Source: Arthrobacter sp. MYb23 (GTDB taxonomy: Bacteria > Actinomycetota > Actinomycetes > Actinomycetales > Micrococcaceae). From it: a stretch of 64,000 bases of DNA. Shown here piece by piece: positions 44,430 through 54,000 of this stretch (the first letter of the stretch is position 1; the number at the start of each line of letters is the position of its first letter). Where the stretch lies: contig NZ_PCPR01000005.1 of NCBI RefSeq assembly GCF_002979775.1, positions 1 through 64,000 on the forward strand. The letters are read 5' to 3'. Position numbers and translations under genes: made by a program. The notes under the pieces are model-generated. The model was not told where the DNA came from, made no database searches, and worked only from the letters and a program-made list of their open reading frames with translations.

Positions 44430-45905
44430 TTACCTGCCTTGGTGGTCGGCGTGCGCTGAAGTGTTGTCGGCGTGATCCGGTTGATTGAAAGTGAGCCCGA
44501 GCAAAGCGTTTTCGGTGACTTCGGGTAACGCGGGATGGATCCAGTATTGCTTGGCTGCGAACTGGCGGACGTCGAGGTCGAAGGCCAGGACGGTGATCAT
44601 TTGCTGGATCAGCGTCGATGCTTGCGGGCCCATATAGTGCGCACCGAGGAGTTTACCGGTGTCCTGATCGGCAATGAGCTTGCAGATGCCGGTGGTATCT
44701 TCCATGGCCCAGCCATAGGCCACGTCCCCATAGTCCTGGACTTTGACGGTGACGTTATGGCCGTGTTTGCGGGCTTGGGATTCGGTCATGCCCACCGTGG
44801 CAATCTGGGGGTGTGTGAAGACGGCTGCGGGGACATGGCTGTGAGGCATCTTCTGAAGATTTCCCGGGTTCAGCAGATTGTGGCGCACAGCGCGCATCTC
44901 GGCGTTGGCTACGTGCTTGAGCATGTAGGGCGAGGAGACGTCGCCAAGAGCCCATACGCCCGCGGCGGAGCTGGACCGGCCGTACTCATCGACCTTGACG
45001 CGCCCGTCGTTCGTCATTTCGATCCCACCGGAGGGCAGATCCAACAGGTCTCCGTTGGGGATGCGCCCGGCGGCTACCAGCAGTACCTCCCCGGTGGCGG
45101 AAGAGCCGTCGTCGAGCCTGACGGTGATACCGTCCTCCGTCTGATCGGCGCCGATGGTGGTCCTGCCGAACCGGACATCGAAGCGGTCGGCAGCCAGTTT
45201 GTTGAACGGGTCATGCAGGTCCTGATCGAGGTTCCGCAGGAGCGTGGAGCGGGCAACGATGGTGACGTCCGTGCCAAGGGCATCGAAGACGTGGGCGAAC
45301 TCCATGGCAATGTAGCCTCCGCCAATGATCACCAAGGACTTGGGCAGCCGCGGAAGCCGCATGATGTCCTCGTTGGTGTGGTACCGCACGCCGGAGGCAG
45401 CGATGGCCTCGGGGATGACGGGCCGGGAGCCCGCGGCGATGATGATCTGGTCACCAGAGATGGTTTTCTGGTGGGCCCCTTGGCCGGTGCGCAAGGTGCG
45501 TTCTCCGACGAAGACGGCGTGCTGGTCGTAGACGTCGATGTTGGGGGTCTTTGGGCCCCGGCGATATTCTTCACCGGCAGCGGAGATGGCGTCGACGCGG
45601 TTCTCGAAGATGCGGCTCACTATGCCCGCCCAGTCGACGGAGTTGACCTCGGCCTCCAAGCCCAGCCTTCCGGACTCCGCGGTCTGCAGGGCGACGTCGG
45701 CGGTGTGCACGTACATCTTCGTGGGGATGCAGCCTACGTTTAGGCATGTCCCGCCGAAGGAAGCCTTCTCAACGATGGCGATCGATTGGTCCTCGAACTC
45801 AGGCCCGGGAATGGAGTTCCCGGATCCGGTGCCGATGATCACCAAGTCGTAGTGCCGGTCTACGGCAGTCTTGCTGGCAGGGGTCTGCACGTGGGTGGTC
45901 CTCAC
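44430..45905 (-). CDS. mtr: Mycothione reductase
   Basis: The 491-residue flavoprotein disulfide reductase has the FAD motif IIGTGSGN (about 23-30), the redox-active pair Cys54/Cys59 in GGTCLNVGC, the NADPH GGGYIA motif and the C-terminal HPALPE catalytic His-Glu. The GTGSGNS opening is typical of mycothione reductase, which recycles the disulfide of mycothiol in Actinobacteria with NADPH. The GTG at 45905 follows GGTGGAGAAG. Mycothiol is also the cofactor for the isomerase of the gentisate pathway in this window. Confidence 0.9.
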   Translation of the reverse strand: MRTTHVQTPASKTAVDRHYDLVIIGTGSGNSIPGPEFEDQSIAIVEKASFGGTCLNVGCIPTKMYVHTADVALQTAESGRLGLEAEVNSVDWAGIVSRIFENRVDAISAAGEEYRRGPKTPNIDVYDQHAVFVGERTLRTGQGAHQKTISGDQIIIAAGSRPVIPEAIAASGVRYHTNEDIMRLPRLPKSLVIIGGGYIAMEFAHVFDALGTDVTIVARSTLLRNLDQDLHDPFNKLAADRFDVRFGRTTIGADQTEDGITVRLDDGSSATGEVLLVAAGRIPNGDLLDLPSGGIEMTNDGRVKVDEYGRSSSAAGVWALGDVSSPYMLKHVANAEMRAVRHNLLNPGNLQKMPHSHVPAAVFTHPQIATVGMTESQARKHGHNVTVKVQDYGDVAYGWAMEDTTGICKLIADQDTGKLLGAHYMGPQASTLIQQMITVLAFDLDVRQFAAKQYWIHPALPEVTENALLGLTFNQPDHADNTSAHADHQGR

Positions 45906-45998
45906 TCTGGGGTCTTCTCCACCCTACTAAAGCGGCAGGGCGTGTTCTGGATCACACGCAGACCCATCCGTTCGGCGAGCAGTCTCGAATGTCCTGTG

Positions 45999-46015
45999 AC
46001 CCCAATCCTTGGGGT
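45999..46015. promoter_or_regulatory. Palindrome ACCCCAA-TCC-TTGGGGT upstream of CHRD gene
   Basis: Exact seven-base arms lie 38 bp before the CHRD gene, followed by a shorter CACAC/GTGTG palindrome at 46024-46035. Either could bind a regulator of the CHRD-sortase-lipoprotein set. No regulator gene is adjacent. Confidence 0.35.
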
Positions 46016-46052
46016 GCCAACATCACACTCGTGTGTATGAGGAGATTTTTCA

Positions 46053-46832
46053 ATGAATAAGACACTCCGCTATATGGCAGTACCAACCCTTGCTGTGGGC
46101 GCGCTTGCCCTTTTCGGTTCTCCGGCGATGGCTGCTGACAACTCCTACCAAGCTACCCTCGGCCAGATTAATGGCAGCGCAGGCGCCGCCAACATCACAG
46201 TCGATGTCACTGGCAACCAAGCCCACGTTGTCCTGAACGTTTCAGGCATGCCGGCGACCTTCATGGACGCCCCGTACCCGCACGTTCAGCACATTCACGG
46301 TGGCGCCTTGGGCGTATGCCCGGATCCGTCGGCTGACAAGGACGGCGATCAGGTCATCTCCACTACCGAGGGCGCCCCCTCCTACGGCGGAATTGTTACT
46401 ACCCTCTCCACCAGCGGTGACACCAGCCCGGCAGCCGGCCTGGATTTGAAGGTAGGCGGGCAGGGTGCGGCCTACACCGTTGACCGCACGTTTGAGCTGA
46501 ACACCGAGACGAAGGCAGCTCTGGAAGCCGGTACTGCTGTGGTGGTGGTTCACGGTCTTGACCCCGCTACGCTCAGCGCAGCCGGACAGGCAGCCAAGTC
46601 CGATCTTGCCCCCACGCTTCCGCTGGCAGCAACATCGCCGGCCCTGTGTGGAACGTTGAAGGCAGGGCAGATGAAGATGCCGGCGGGTGGTGCTGCTACG
46701 GGCATCACACAAGAAGCAAGTAATGACGCAGGAACCATCGCTCTGGGCGGGGGACTGGCATTGGTGGCAGTTGCCGGTGGTGCCTATGTGGTGCGCCGCC
46801 GCCGCAACGCCGGATCCGAAGCCAAAGCATAG
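46053..46832 (+). CDS. Secreted CHRD-domain protein with C-terminal membrane anchor
   Basis: The 259-residue protein has an N-terminal Sec signal (cleavage near AMAAD), a CHRD domain at about 30-200 with HVQHIHGG and VVVHGLDP motifs, and a C-terminal hydrophobic stretch ending in RRRR. The tail looks like a sortase-sorting signal but lacks LPxTG. CHRD domains are beta-rich extracellular modules of unknown bacterial function. The ATG follows GAGGAG. The sortase gene begins 18 bp after its stop. Confidence 0.85.
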   Translation: MNKTLRYMAVPTLAVGALALFGSPAMAADNSYQATLGQINGSAGAANITVDVTGNQAHVVLNVSGMPATFMDAPYPHVQHIHGGALGVCPDPSADKDGDQVISTTEGAPSYGGIVTTLSTSGDTSPAAGLDLKVGGQGAAYTVDRTFELNTETKAALEAGTAVVVVHGLDPATLSAAGQAAKSDLAPTLPLAATSPALCGTLKAGQMKMPAGGAATGITQEASNDAGTIALGGGLALVAVAGGAYVVRRRRNAGSEAKA

Positions 46833-46850
46833 ATTGAGCGGATCAGCAGC

Positions 46851-47528
46851 GTGACAACCACGAAATCCACCTACCGCGGACGGCTCCTTGCGGCCGTGGT
46901 GGGTGGACTTCTGTTCCTTACCGGTTGCGCCGCGGGAAACCCTGGTGAAGCCACTCCCACGACGAGCAGTCCGCCAACCACGGCAGCAACGCCTGCACCT
47001 TCGACCGTGCCAATGCCACCACCTGCGGCCTCGGCGCCTACCTCTCCGGAGGAGCCCCTCCCGGCCATGCTGCCGGCGTCCGCACCTGTCACCCTGACCA
47101 TTCCCTCGATCGGTGTCAGAACCGAACTGTTGCACCTGGGTTTGGAGGAGAACGGATCGCTCAAGGTGCCCCAGGACACCGGCCAGGGAGCGCCTGCAAG
47201 CTGGTACGACGGTTCCCCAGCACCAGGAGAAACGGGGCCGGCGGTAATGCTTGGACACGTCAACGCACTCGGCGGAAACAAGGGTGTCTTCGCAGACCTT
47301 CAAAAACTCCGGGACGGCGAGCAGATCACCGTGATCAGGAGCGACTCCAGCACAGCCCTCTTCACCGTTTACCGCGCCGCCCGCTACAGCAAAAATAATT
47401 TCCCAACGTTCGAGGTCTACGGCAACACTGCCGGATCCGAACTGCGCCTGATCACGTGCGACGGTTACAACTCCGCCACCGGAGAATTCGACGACAACTA
47501 CGTCGTTTACGCGAAACTCACCGTCTAA
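46851..47528 (+). CDS. Class F-like sortase with lipoprotein-type signal
   Basis: The 225-residue protein has a lipobox LTGC (Cys26), a proline/threonine-rich linker, and a sortase domain from about 75: catalytic His in MLGHVNAL and Cys in LITCDGYN. The position that holds the catalytic Arg in S. aureus SrtA aligns with Asn in DDNYVVYA. Sortases are transpeptidases that attach secreted proteins to the cell wall. Coupling to the CHRD gene makes that protein its likely partner. A GTG start with a weak ribosome-binding site is used. Confidence 0.85.
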   Translation: MTTTKSTYRGRLLAAVVGGLLFLTGCAAGNPGEATPTTSSPPTTAATPAPSTVPMPPPAASAPTSPEEPLPAMLPASAPVTLTIPSIGVRTELLHLGLEENGSLKVPQDTGQGAPASWYDGSPAPGETGPAVMLGHVNALGGNKGVFADLQKLRDGEQITVIRSDSSTALFTVYRAARYSKNNFPTFEVYGNTAGSELRLITCDGYNSATGEFDDNYVVYAKLTV

Positions 47529-47572
47529 CCACGGACAACGCCCGCAAGGGACAGTTGAAGGATGGACACGAC

Positions 47573-48196
47573 ATGAACAAACGCCACCCCTTGGCAGGAC
47601 TGGCCCTGACCTTCCTGCTGCTCTCCGGCTGTGCAGCGAATGCTGGACCCGAAAGCCAAGGTATTCCAAGCGCCGGCACTGTGCCGTCCCCCGTGAGCGA
47701 AGCCGGCCACGCTAACGGACATGGTCAAAGCACCCCCAAAAAGGGAACCGCGGCTGCTGACGGCCCTAGCGAGGCATCCCTAATGGTCTGCGGAGACCAA
47801 CCAATGGACCGGCTCGTGTCCATCCTGAAACTGGACTCCAAGCCCAACACCGAGACCAGCTGGGCCGACAACACCTTCACCTGCACGTACCTCTTAGATG
47901 GAGGCGCCCTGAAAATCTCGGTCAAGGAAGCAGAGGACCAGAAGGCCGCCCTGGAACACTTCACTGTGGAACAGGCCTTGGCGAAAGATGCCAAGCCCAT
48001 CGAGGGCCTCGCAAATTTAGGCTTCCCCGCCTACGAGACCGTCGACGGTTCGGCCGTCTTCCAAAAGGACAGTTTCGTCCTGCACGTGGACGCCTCAGCC
48101 ATGCCCGCCACCATCGGGCCGGAGAACATCACCCGGAACGCCTTGGCCTACCAACTCTCCACCACGATCCTGGCCTGCTGGATTGAACACCCTTAG
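47573..48196 (+). CDS. Putative lipoprotein of unknown function
   Basis: The 207-residue product has a lipoprotein signal (LLSGC, Cys20), a low-complexity Ser/Pro/Gly region to about 65, then a compact domain with a Cys pair (VCGDQP and FTCTYL) that could form a disulfide. I do not recognise the family. The ATG at 47573 follows GAAGGATGG. It follows the sortase after 44 bp and completes an extracytoplasmic three-gene set. Confidence 0.75.
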   Translation: MNKRHPLAGLALTFLLLSGCAANAGPESQGIPSAGTVPSPVSEAGHANGHGQSTPKKGTAAADGPSEASLMVCGDQPMDRLVSILKLDSKPNTETSWADNTFTCTYLLDGGALKISVKEAEDQKAALEHFTVEQALAKDAKPIEGLANLGFPAYETVDGSAVFQKDSFVLHVDASAMPATIGPENITRNALAYQLSTTILACWIEHP

Positions 48197-48221
48197 TCCT
48201 CGGACGGGGGGTGGAATCTCT

Positions 48222-48989
48222 TCACGGAAGGGCCGGGGCACGGTGCCTTAAGTACGGTGCTGGAGGAAGAACCTCAGTCAAGCCCCGGACCGCTGGCAGG
48301 CCACATCCCCTGGCCGAAACAGCAGCCACATGAGTAGATGTGACGGGAACAGGGTATACAGTGAGTCCGTGCACCAGCGGTTGAAGGGGGAAAACGGCGC
48401 GAAGGGCGTCGGACCGGTCCTCGCCTGAAACCAGCGAGACGGCGGACGGCGGGATGCTGAGGCCCAGCCCAGCGGCTTTAAGGACTGCTTCTTTGGCAAC
48501 CCACTGACGCATCCTTGACGGCACGTCAGACTTGTCCATGATGGCCGTCGCCCGAGGATCAAGAACGTAGTTGTCAAAGCCGTCGAAGAGCTCTGGCGGG
48601 ACGCGTTCAACATCTGCGCCGACGCTGGCCGAGGCCGGTCCCACTGCCGCCATCACCATGCCGTGGCTCCGGGACAGGCTCAGCGACATGCCAGGCAGGA
48701 CCGTCCGCCCATGGTCGGTGCTTCCACAGCCCGGGCACCGCCGTGTGATGTTCAACGCCGGGGCAGCCAGCGGGTCCAGTCCCAACTGATGCGCGGCCAG
48801 CAGTCGGAGCAGAACATGTGATGCACCGTAGTCCTGCCTGTCCGCAACGTTATGGAACCGTCGTCGGGCCGCCTTCTCATCCTGGGACAGGAAGCGGTCC
48901 AAGCCGCCGACGCCGGAACACGCCGATTCGACGACGGCGGATGGCAGGATCAAATATCCGACGCCGAGGGTTCTGGCATGGGTGGTCAC
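48222..48989 (-). CDS. 4'-Phosphopantetheinyl transferase, Sfp type
   Basis: The 255-residue protein has the PPTase motifs GADVE (Asp126, Glu128, Mg ligands) and WVAKEAVLKAAGLGL (Lys166, Glu167). It transfers phosphopantetheine from CoA to carrier-protein serines. The GTG at 48989 overlaps the permease stop (GTGA). As the last gene of the NRPS operon it is probably the dedicated activator of the three T domains. It converges on the lipoprotein gene with only 25 bp between. Confidence 0.9.
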   Translation of the reverse strand: MTTHARTLGVGYLILPSAVVESACSGVGGLDRFLSQDEKAARRRFHNVADRQDYGASHVLLRLLAAHQLGLDPLAAPALNITRRCPGCGSTDHGRTVLPGMSLSLSRSHGMVMAAVGPASASVGADVERVPPELFDGFDNYVLDPRATAIMDKSDVPSRMRQWVAKEAVLKAAGLGLSIPPSAVSLVSGEDRSDALRAVFPLQPLVHGLTVYPVPVTSTHVAAVSARGCGLPAVRGLTEVLPPAPYLRHRAPALP

Positions 48990-49786
48990 AGCTTGCTGAT
49001 GCGGCGGTACTTTGCGATGGCCAGTGGCGCGAACACTGCGATGATCACAAGGCTGCACATGACGGCGTACAACAGGGCATTGTCGGCCGGCCATCCGCCG
49101 GGCGCAATGAAACCGGACGGCGCGTTGTTTCCGAAGAGCTCACGCACGGCGGTGGCCACCGAGGTCACGGGGTTCCACTCGGCGATGGTCCGCAGAGGAC
49201 CCGGGAGGGAAGCCGTGGAGACGAAGGCACCTGACACGAAGGTGACCGGGAACAGCCACACCAGACCAAGGCTCTGCGCTACTTCCACGCTGCGGGCCGT
49301 CAGTGCGATCAGTGCCCCGATCCAGGACACGGCGAAGGCGAACAGCAGCAGGATGCCCAGTGCTGCCAGCAACTCAAGGGCTCCGGTGTTCATCCGCCAG
49401 CCAACTGCCAGACCGCAGAGCAGCGTCACCGCTACGGAAATGACACTGGTGTAAAGATCCGAGGTGGTGCGCCCCAGAATGACAGCCACGCGTGACATGG
49501 GCAGGGACCGGAACCGATCGATCAGCCCCAATTGCAGGTCTTTGGCCAAATACACCGCTGTAAACGAGGCATTGAACGTGAGGGTCTGGGCCAGGATGCC
49601 TCCAATGAGGAAGCTGCGGTATTGGTCGCCACCCAACGACCCGCCGAAAACGAAGCCCAGAAGAAGGACGAACATGACCGGCTGCACGATTCCTGTGACC
49701 AGTGCGCCAGGGGTGCGGAGAACGTTGAGCAGGTTGCGGTGGGCAATGACGGAGCTGTCCCTGACAGCAGCGGTGATGACGCTCAT
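48986..49786 (-). CDS. ABC-2 type exporter permease (DrrB-like)
   Basis: The 266-residue membrane protein has six hydrophobic segments and the ABC-2 signature region around VWLFPVTFVSGAFVSTASLPG. It forms an exporter with the ATPase encoded immediately upstream (ATGA overlap) and probably exports the NRPS product or confers self-resistance. It resembles antibiotic exporters such as DrrB rather than siderophore importers. Confidence 0.88.
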   Translation of the reverse strand: MSVITAAVRDSSVIAHRNLLNVLRTPGALVTGIVQPVMFVLLLGFVFGGSLGGDQYRSFLIGGILAQTLTFNASFTAVYLAKDLQLGLIDRFRSLPMSRVAVILGRTTSDLYTSVISVAVTLLCGLAVGWRMNTGALELLAALGILLLFAFAVSWIGALIALTARSVEVAQSLGLVWLFPVTFVSGAFVSTASLPGPLRTIAEWNPVTSVATAVRELFGNNAPSGFIAPGGWPADNALLYAVMCSLVIIAVFAPLAIAKYRRISKL

Positions 49787-50763
49787 GCGGGTACCCCTTC
49801 TTTGCTGTCGCTTCTTCGGTTTTCGGGCAGCGCGCTGCCTCCGGTGAGCTGGAGGAAGACGTCATCCAGGGTGGGGCGACGCAGGGCTGCTTCGGTGACT
49901 GGCACGGATCGAGCATCCAGTTCAGCCAACACCCGGACCAGCAGGGTGTGGCCTCCGGGAGCGGCCACCGAAACCCTGAGCGCGGCCGGGTCCACTTCTG
50001 GGGTTGCCAACCCTGAGGTGGCCACCGCCAACACCGAGGCGGCCGCTTGCAGATCGGATCCGTCACGCACAGTGATGTCCACACGTTCGGAGCCGGCGCG
50101 GTCCTTGAGCTGGGTGGCGGTGCCTTCGGCGATCACACTGCCATGGTTGATGACGGCAATGTGATCTGCCAGCCTGTCGGCTTCTTCGAGGTACTGGGTG
50201 GTTAGTAGCACAGTGGTTCCGTCTGAGACGAGGCCAGCCACCACGTCCCAGGTGTCCAACCGGCCTCGCGGGTCCAGGCCAGTGGTGGGTTCGTCCAGCA
50301 CCACCACTTTTGGCCTGGCTACAACAGCCCCGGCAAGGTCCAGGCGTCGCCGCATGCCACCGGAGAACGTCCCGGCCCGCTTTCCGCTCACGTCTGTAAG
50401 GCGGAAATCGGCTAGCAATTCGTGGGCCCGGGCTGTGGCATTCCGGCGGTTCATGCCGTACAGCCGCCCCACCATATGCAGGTTCTCAAACGCCGTGAGC
50501 TTCTCATCCACGGCGGCGTATTGCCCGGACAGGCCCAGATTGCGTCGTACCAGTTCAGGCGCCCTCAGGACGGAGTGTCCGGCAACCCAGGCATCCCCTG
50601 AATCCGGTGCCAGCAGCGTGGTGAGGACCTTGACCGTGGTGGTCTTGCCGGAGCCGTTGGGCCCCAACAGCCCCAACACTGTCCCTTCGGCGGCATTGAG
50701 CGTCAGGCCGTCGAGGGCCCTGAAGGCACCAAAGGATTTGCGGACATTGTCTACCCGGATCAC
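49783..50763 (-). CDS. ABC exporter ATP-binding protein (DrrA-like)
   Basis: The 326-residue ATPase has Walker A GPNGSGKTT, signature FSGGMRRRLDLA, Walker B VVVLDEPTTGLD and a C-terminal DrrA extension of about 80 residues ending in the TLDDVFLQLTG motif. This daunorubicin-resistance group pumps drugs and lipids outward. The GTG at 50763 overlaps the MbtH stop (GTGA), so the frame that continues upstream to 50901 is not coding for this protein. Confidence 0.9.
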   Translation of the reverse strand: MIRVDNVRKSFGAFRALDGLTLNAAEGTVLGLLGPNGSGKTTTVKVLTTLLAPDSGDAWVAGHSVLRAPELVRRNLGLSGQYAAVDEKLTAFENLHMVGRLYGMNRRNATARAHELLADFRLTDVSGKRAGTFSGGMRRRLDLAGAVVARPKVVVLDEPTTGLDPRGRLDTWDVVAGLVSDGTTVLLTTQYLEEADRLADHIAVINHGSVIAEGTATQLKDRAGSERVDITVRDGSDLQAAASVLAVATSGLATPEVDPAALRVSVAAPGGHTLLVRVLAELDARSVPVTEAALRRPTLDDVFLQLTGGSALPENRRSDSKEGVPA

Positions 50764-51038
50764 TGGCTGGCGGCAAGTTCGGCAACCCTGCGGGGAGCCA
50801 TGTCTGTCCACGTCTGCGACACATAATCCAAGCAGGCTTCGCGGCTGTCCGGGCCGAACATGGCAACCCACCCCTTGGGAGTTTGCGCGAACGAGGGCCA
50901 CAGTGAATGTTGCTGGTATTCGTTCACCAGGACGGAGAAGGTTGCTGAAGTGTCATCAAACGGGTTCGTCACGAGGATTGACCTTTCGGGTTGTTCCGGC
51001 GTTAACAGTGCCCCGGGTTCCGAGGCGTTGTAGGTCAT
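50760..51038 (-). CDS. MbtH-family NRPS accessory protein
   Basis: The 92-residue frame contains the MbtH signature in order: NPFDD, NEYQQHSLWPS, PKGWVAMFGP, REACLDYV and TWTDMAPRRV. MbtH proteins bind A domains and are needed for their folding or activity. The ATG at 51038 lies 6 bp after the NRPS stop with GGGGTGAG upstream; a GTG at 50972, preceded by AAAGG, would give the more typical 70-residue length starting VTNPFDD. Both are possible. Confidence 0.92.
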   Translation of the reverse strand: MTYNASEPGALLTPEQPERSILVTNPFDDTSATFSVLVNEYQQHSLWPSFAQTPKGWVAMFGPDSREACLDYVSQTWTDMAPRRVAELAASQ

Positions 51039-51044
51039 TCGGAC

Positions 51045-54000
51045 TCACCCCCCAAGCTGGATGGCCAACGCCGGCATGATTGTGGCGAGAGCTGTGTCAC
51101 TTAACATCCGGGAGTGCCTGTCCGGCACCTCGACGTCGACGATGCGCCCGGTGACGAAGGGCTCCCAGGCCTCAGCTCCCGGTGTTCCAGCAGGAACGTC
51201 GGCAGTCGCACGGAAAAGCAACAGTTCGCCGTCGAAAACCGCAGGCTTTTGTTCCCGGATCAGACGTGCCAGCACCGGGAAGTTTTCCACCATGGCTTCC
51301 ACGGCATCCAGCGGAACCGTGCCCAGTGGATTGTGGTTCCGGCGCAGGATCTCCTGGGCGCGGACTGCATCAAGTCCCACGGTGTCGGCGTCGTCGAGTG
51401 CATAGCCCTGCGCCTCCAAGTAGGCGGCCCATATACCGGAACCGTTTCCGACGTCGTCGTTGTTCTCCTCGGTTCCGGGAAACGCATCGAGGATGGTCAG
51501 GGACGCAACCTTTTCACCGAGTTCCTGGAGCCTTGTTGCCAACCGGTGGACCAAGTGGCCGCCAAAAGACCAACCCAGAAGATGATAGGGGCCGGAGGGC
51601 TGGACGCTGCGGATACTGTCGATGTAGGCATCTGCCAGTTCCGTGAGGCTTACAGCAGTCACGGGATGGGTTGCACCCGGTTCCATCCCCGGCATCTGGA
51701 GTCCAATCAGGGGCCGCTCAGGATCCAAAGAACCGAGCATCGAGGCAAATCCCCACGCTATCCCCGACGCTGGATGGACCGCGAACAGGGGAGCCTTGGT
51801 TCCGGTGGTGCGCAAAGGCAGTATCTGCCGCAGAGTCTCCGCTGCGTTTTCCTCCACGCCGCGGGAAGCCTCCCGAAGCAGCCCCTCAACTGTTGGAGAC
51901 CGGAACAGCGATTGGACCTGCAGGGACGTACCCAACGCTGCATTGATCCTGGCTATCAACGGTTGCGCCAGGAACGAATGCCCACCCAACTCGAAGAAGG
52001 ATTCGTCCACTCCCGCCCTGTCCAGTGACAACACATCGGCAAAGATCGCAGCCACGGTTTGCTCACGCGGCGTCCGGGGGACTTTGCCGGATGTGCGGGG
52101 GGCGCTTGCGGCGTCCGGCAACCCCGCAGTGTCTACTTTGCCGTGTTGCGTCAGTGGAATCTCGGCGATGGTGACCACAGCCGAAGGCACCATATAGTCC
52201 GGCAGCAAACTGCGAAGGTGCGAACGAACTCCCTCGGCAAACGCGGCTGCCTCGTCAGGAGCATCAACCACGGTTCCGTCTATCGGGACCACCCAGGCCA
52301 CCAGGCGCATACTGTCATCGGACGGTACCGCCCTGACCACGGCCGCCTCGACATCCGAGGCGTCAGCGGCCGCCTGCTCGATCTCACCGGGTTCCACACG
52401 GAAACCACGGATCTTGACTTGCTGGTCGTTCCGTCCAGAGAAGACGATGCTCCCGTCAGCATGCCGCACCACGAGGTCGCCCGTGCGGTACATCCGCCCA
52501 CCATCAGAGCCGAACGGATCCGCAACGAAGCGTTCGGCAGTCAGCCCTGGCTGGCCGCGGTAACCGTTGGCCAGTTGGCGTCCTGCGATGTACAGCTCGC
52601 CGGGAACCCCCGGAAGTGCCGGCTGCAAAAGGCCGTCGAGGACATACAACCTGGTCCCTGAGGTTGGCGCTCCCAGTACCGGGGCAGCGTGATCCCGGAC
52701 GCGGGCCACCAGAGTATCCACCGCTGACTCAGTGGGGCCGTAGAGGTTCCATGCGGTCACGTTCTCTTTGCCTGACAGCTCATCCCAGAGGGTGGCGTCG
52801 AAAGCTTCGCCACCCAAGGCGAGGTTGAATCCGGATTCCGGCGCTGCACCGACACCATCCAGCATCCTGGTGAATGCGGGTTCTTTAAGAAGCTGCCGCG
52901 CGTAACCGGGTGTTGTTTCCCACACACTGATTTGATGGACTTCGAGGTAACCAGCCAGGGCTGCAGGATCTCGCCGGATGGCGTCGTCCACCATGTGGAG
53001 CCGATGACCGGAAATCATCCAGAGAATGGGATCCCACGAAGCGTCGAAGCCGACTCCGGTGGTGTGGGCCACGTTTTGCTGGACTCCGGTGATGGCGGGA
53101 TCGAGCCCAGCGAAGAGCGTCTCCCGATGGGATTCCAGCAGGGCACCCAAGGCGCCGTGGCTGACTTCCACGCCCTTGGGCCTGCCTGTGGAACCCGAGG
53201 TGAACATCACATAGGCGAGGTCGCGGCCTGCCGGTTGGCGTTCCTGCAGTTCCCGGGCTGATTCGAGCCCTTGGCCGGAATTCAACCCTTCGCCGTGTGA
53301 ATGGCCAAGGAGTTCGGTCATCATCACCAGGCGGGGAACCTCACGTGCAGGGTTCCGGGCTGCCACCCTGGACAGCAGCGCCGCCATGCGTTCAGCGACC
53401 GGCCCGGAGGTGACAACCACAGAGGGCGCGGCGTCTTCCAGGATCGCCACCACCCTGTCGTCGGGATATTCGGTATCAATCGGGTTGTAGACCGCGCCTT
53501 TGGCAATCACGCCCAACAAGCTCTGGATGGTTCCCGCGGACCGTGGCAGGAACACTGAGACAACGTCGCCCGCGGCGACCCCGTGCTGCTCAAGCCCGGT
53601 GGCCAGGGCTGCCACCGAAGAGGCCAGCTCCGCAAACGTCTGCTCATCGCGCCCGGTTACCAGCGCCACAGAGTCCGGAACTGACATGACGGTAGCTGCG
53701 AAGGCGGCCAGGACGCCGTCGGCCCCGTCCGTTTGATGCCCGACGGCGGAACGTCGTCCCGCTGTGAGCGCCTCCAACGCGGCAGCCTCCTCAGGGTCAA
53801 TCAACGTCAGCTCTGCTATGGGCGTATCCGGGTTGGAGGCGCCGCGCTCCACGAAACGCACCAAGGTGGTCACCAAACGTTCAATGGTCGCTTCCTGGAA
53901 CATTGCTGCGTTGTACTCCAGCGTTGCCGAAAGCCCTGTGGTGCCCGGGCGGAACGTGAAGGAGAGATCGAACTTGGCTTCCCCGGAACCGCTGCCGGGC

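Noticed and set aside
44535..45743. 402-codon plus-strand open frame
   Set aside because: Fully antisense to mycothione reductase; a high-GC shadow with no domain features.
46242..47669. 475-codon minus-strand open frame
   Set aside because: Antisense to the CHRD, sortase and lipoprotein genes, all of which have signal peptides, domains and ribosome-binding sites.
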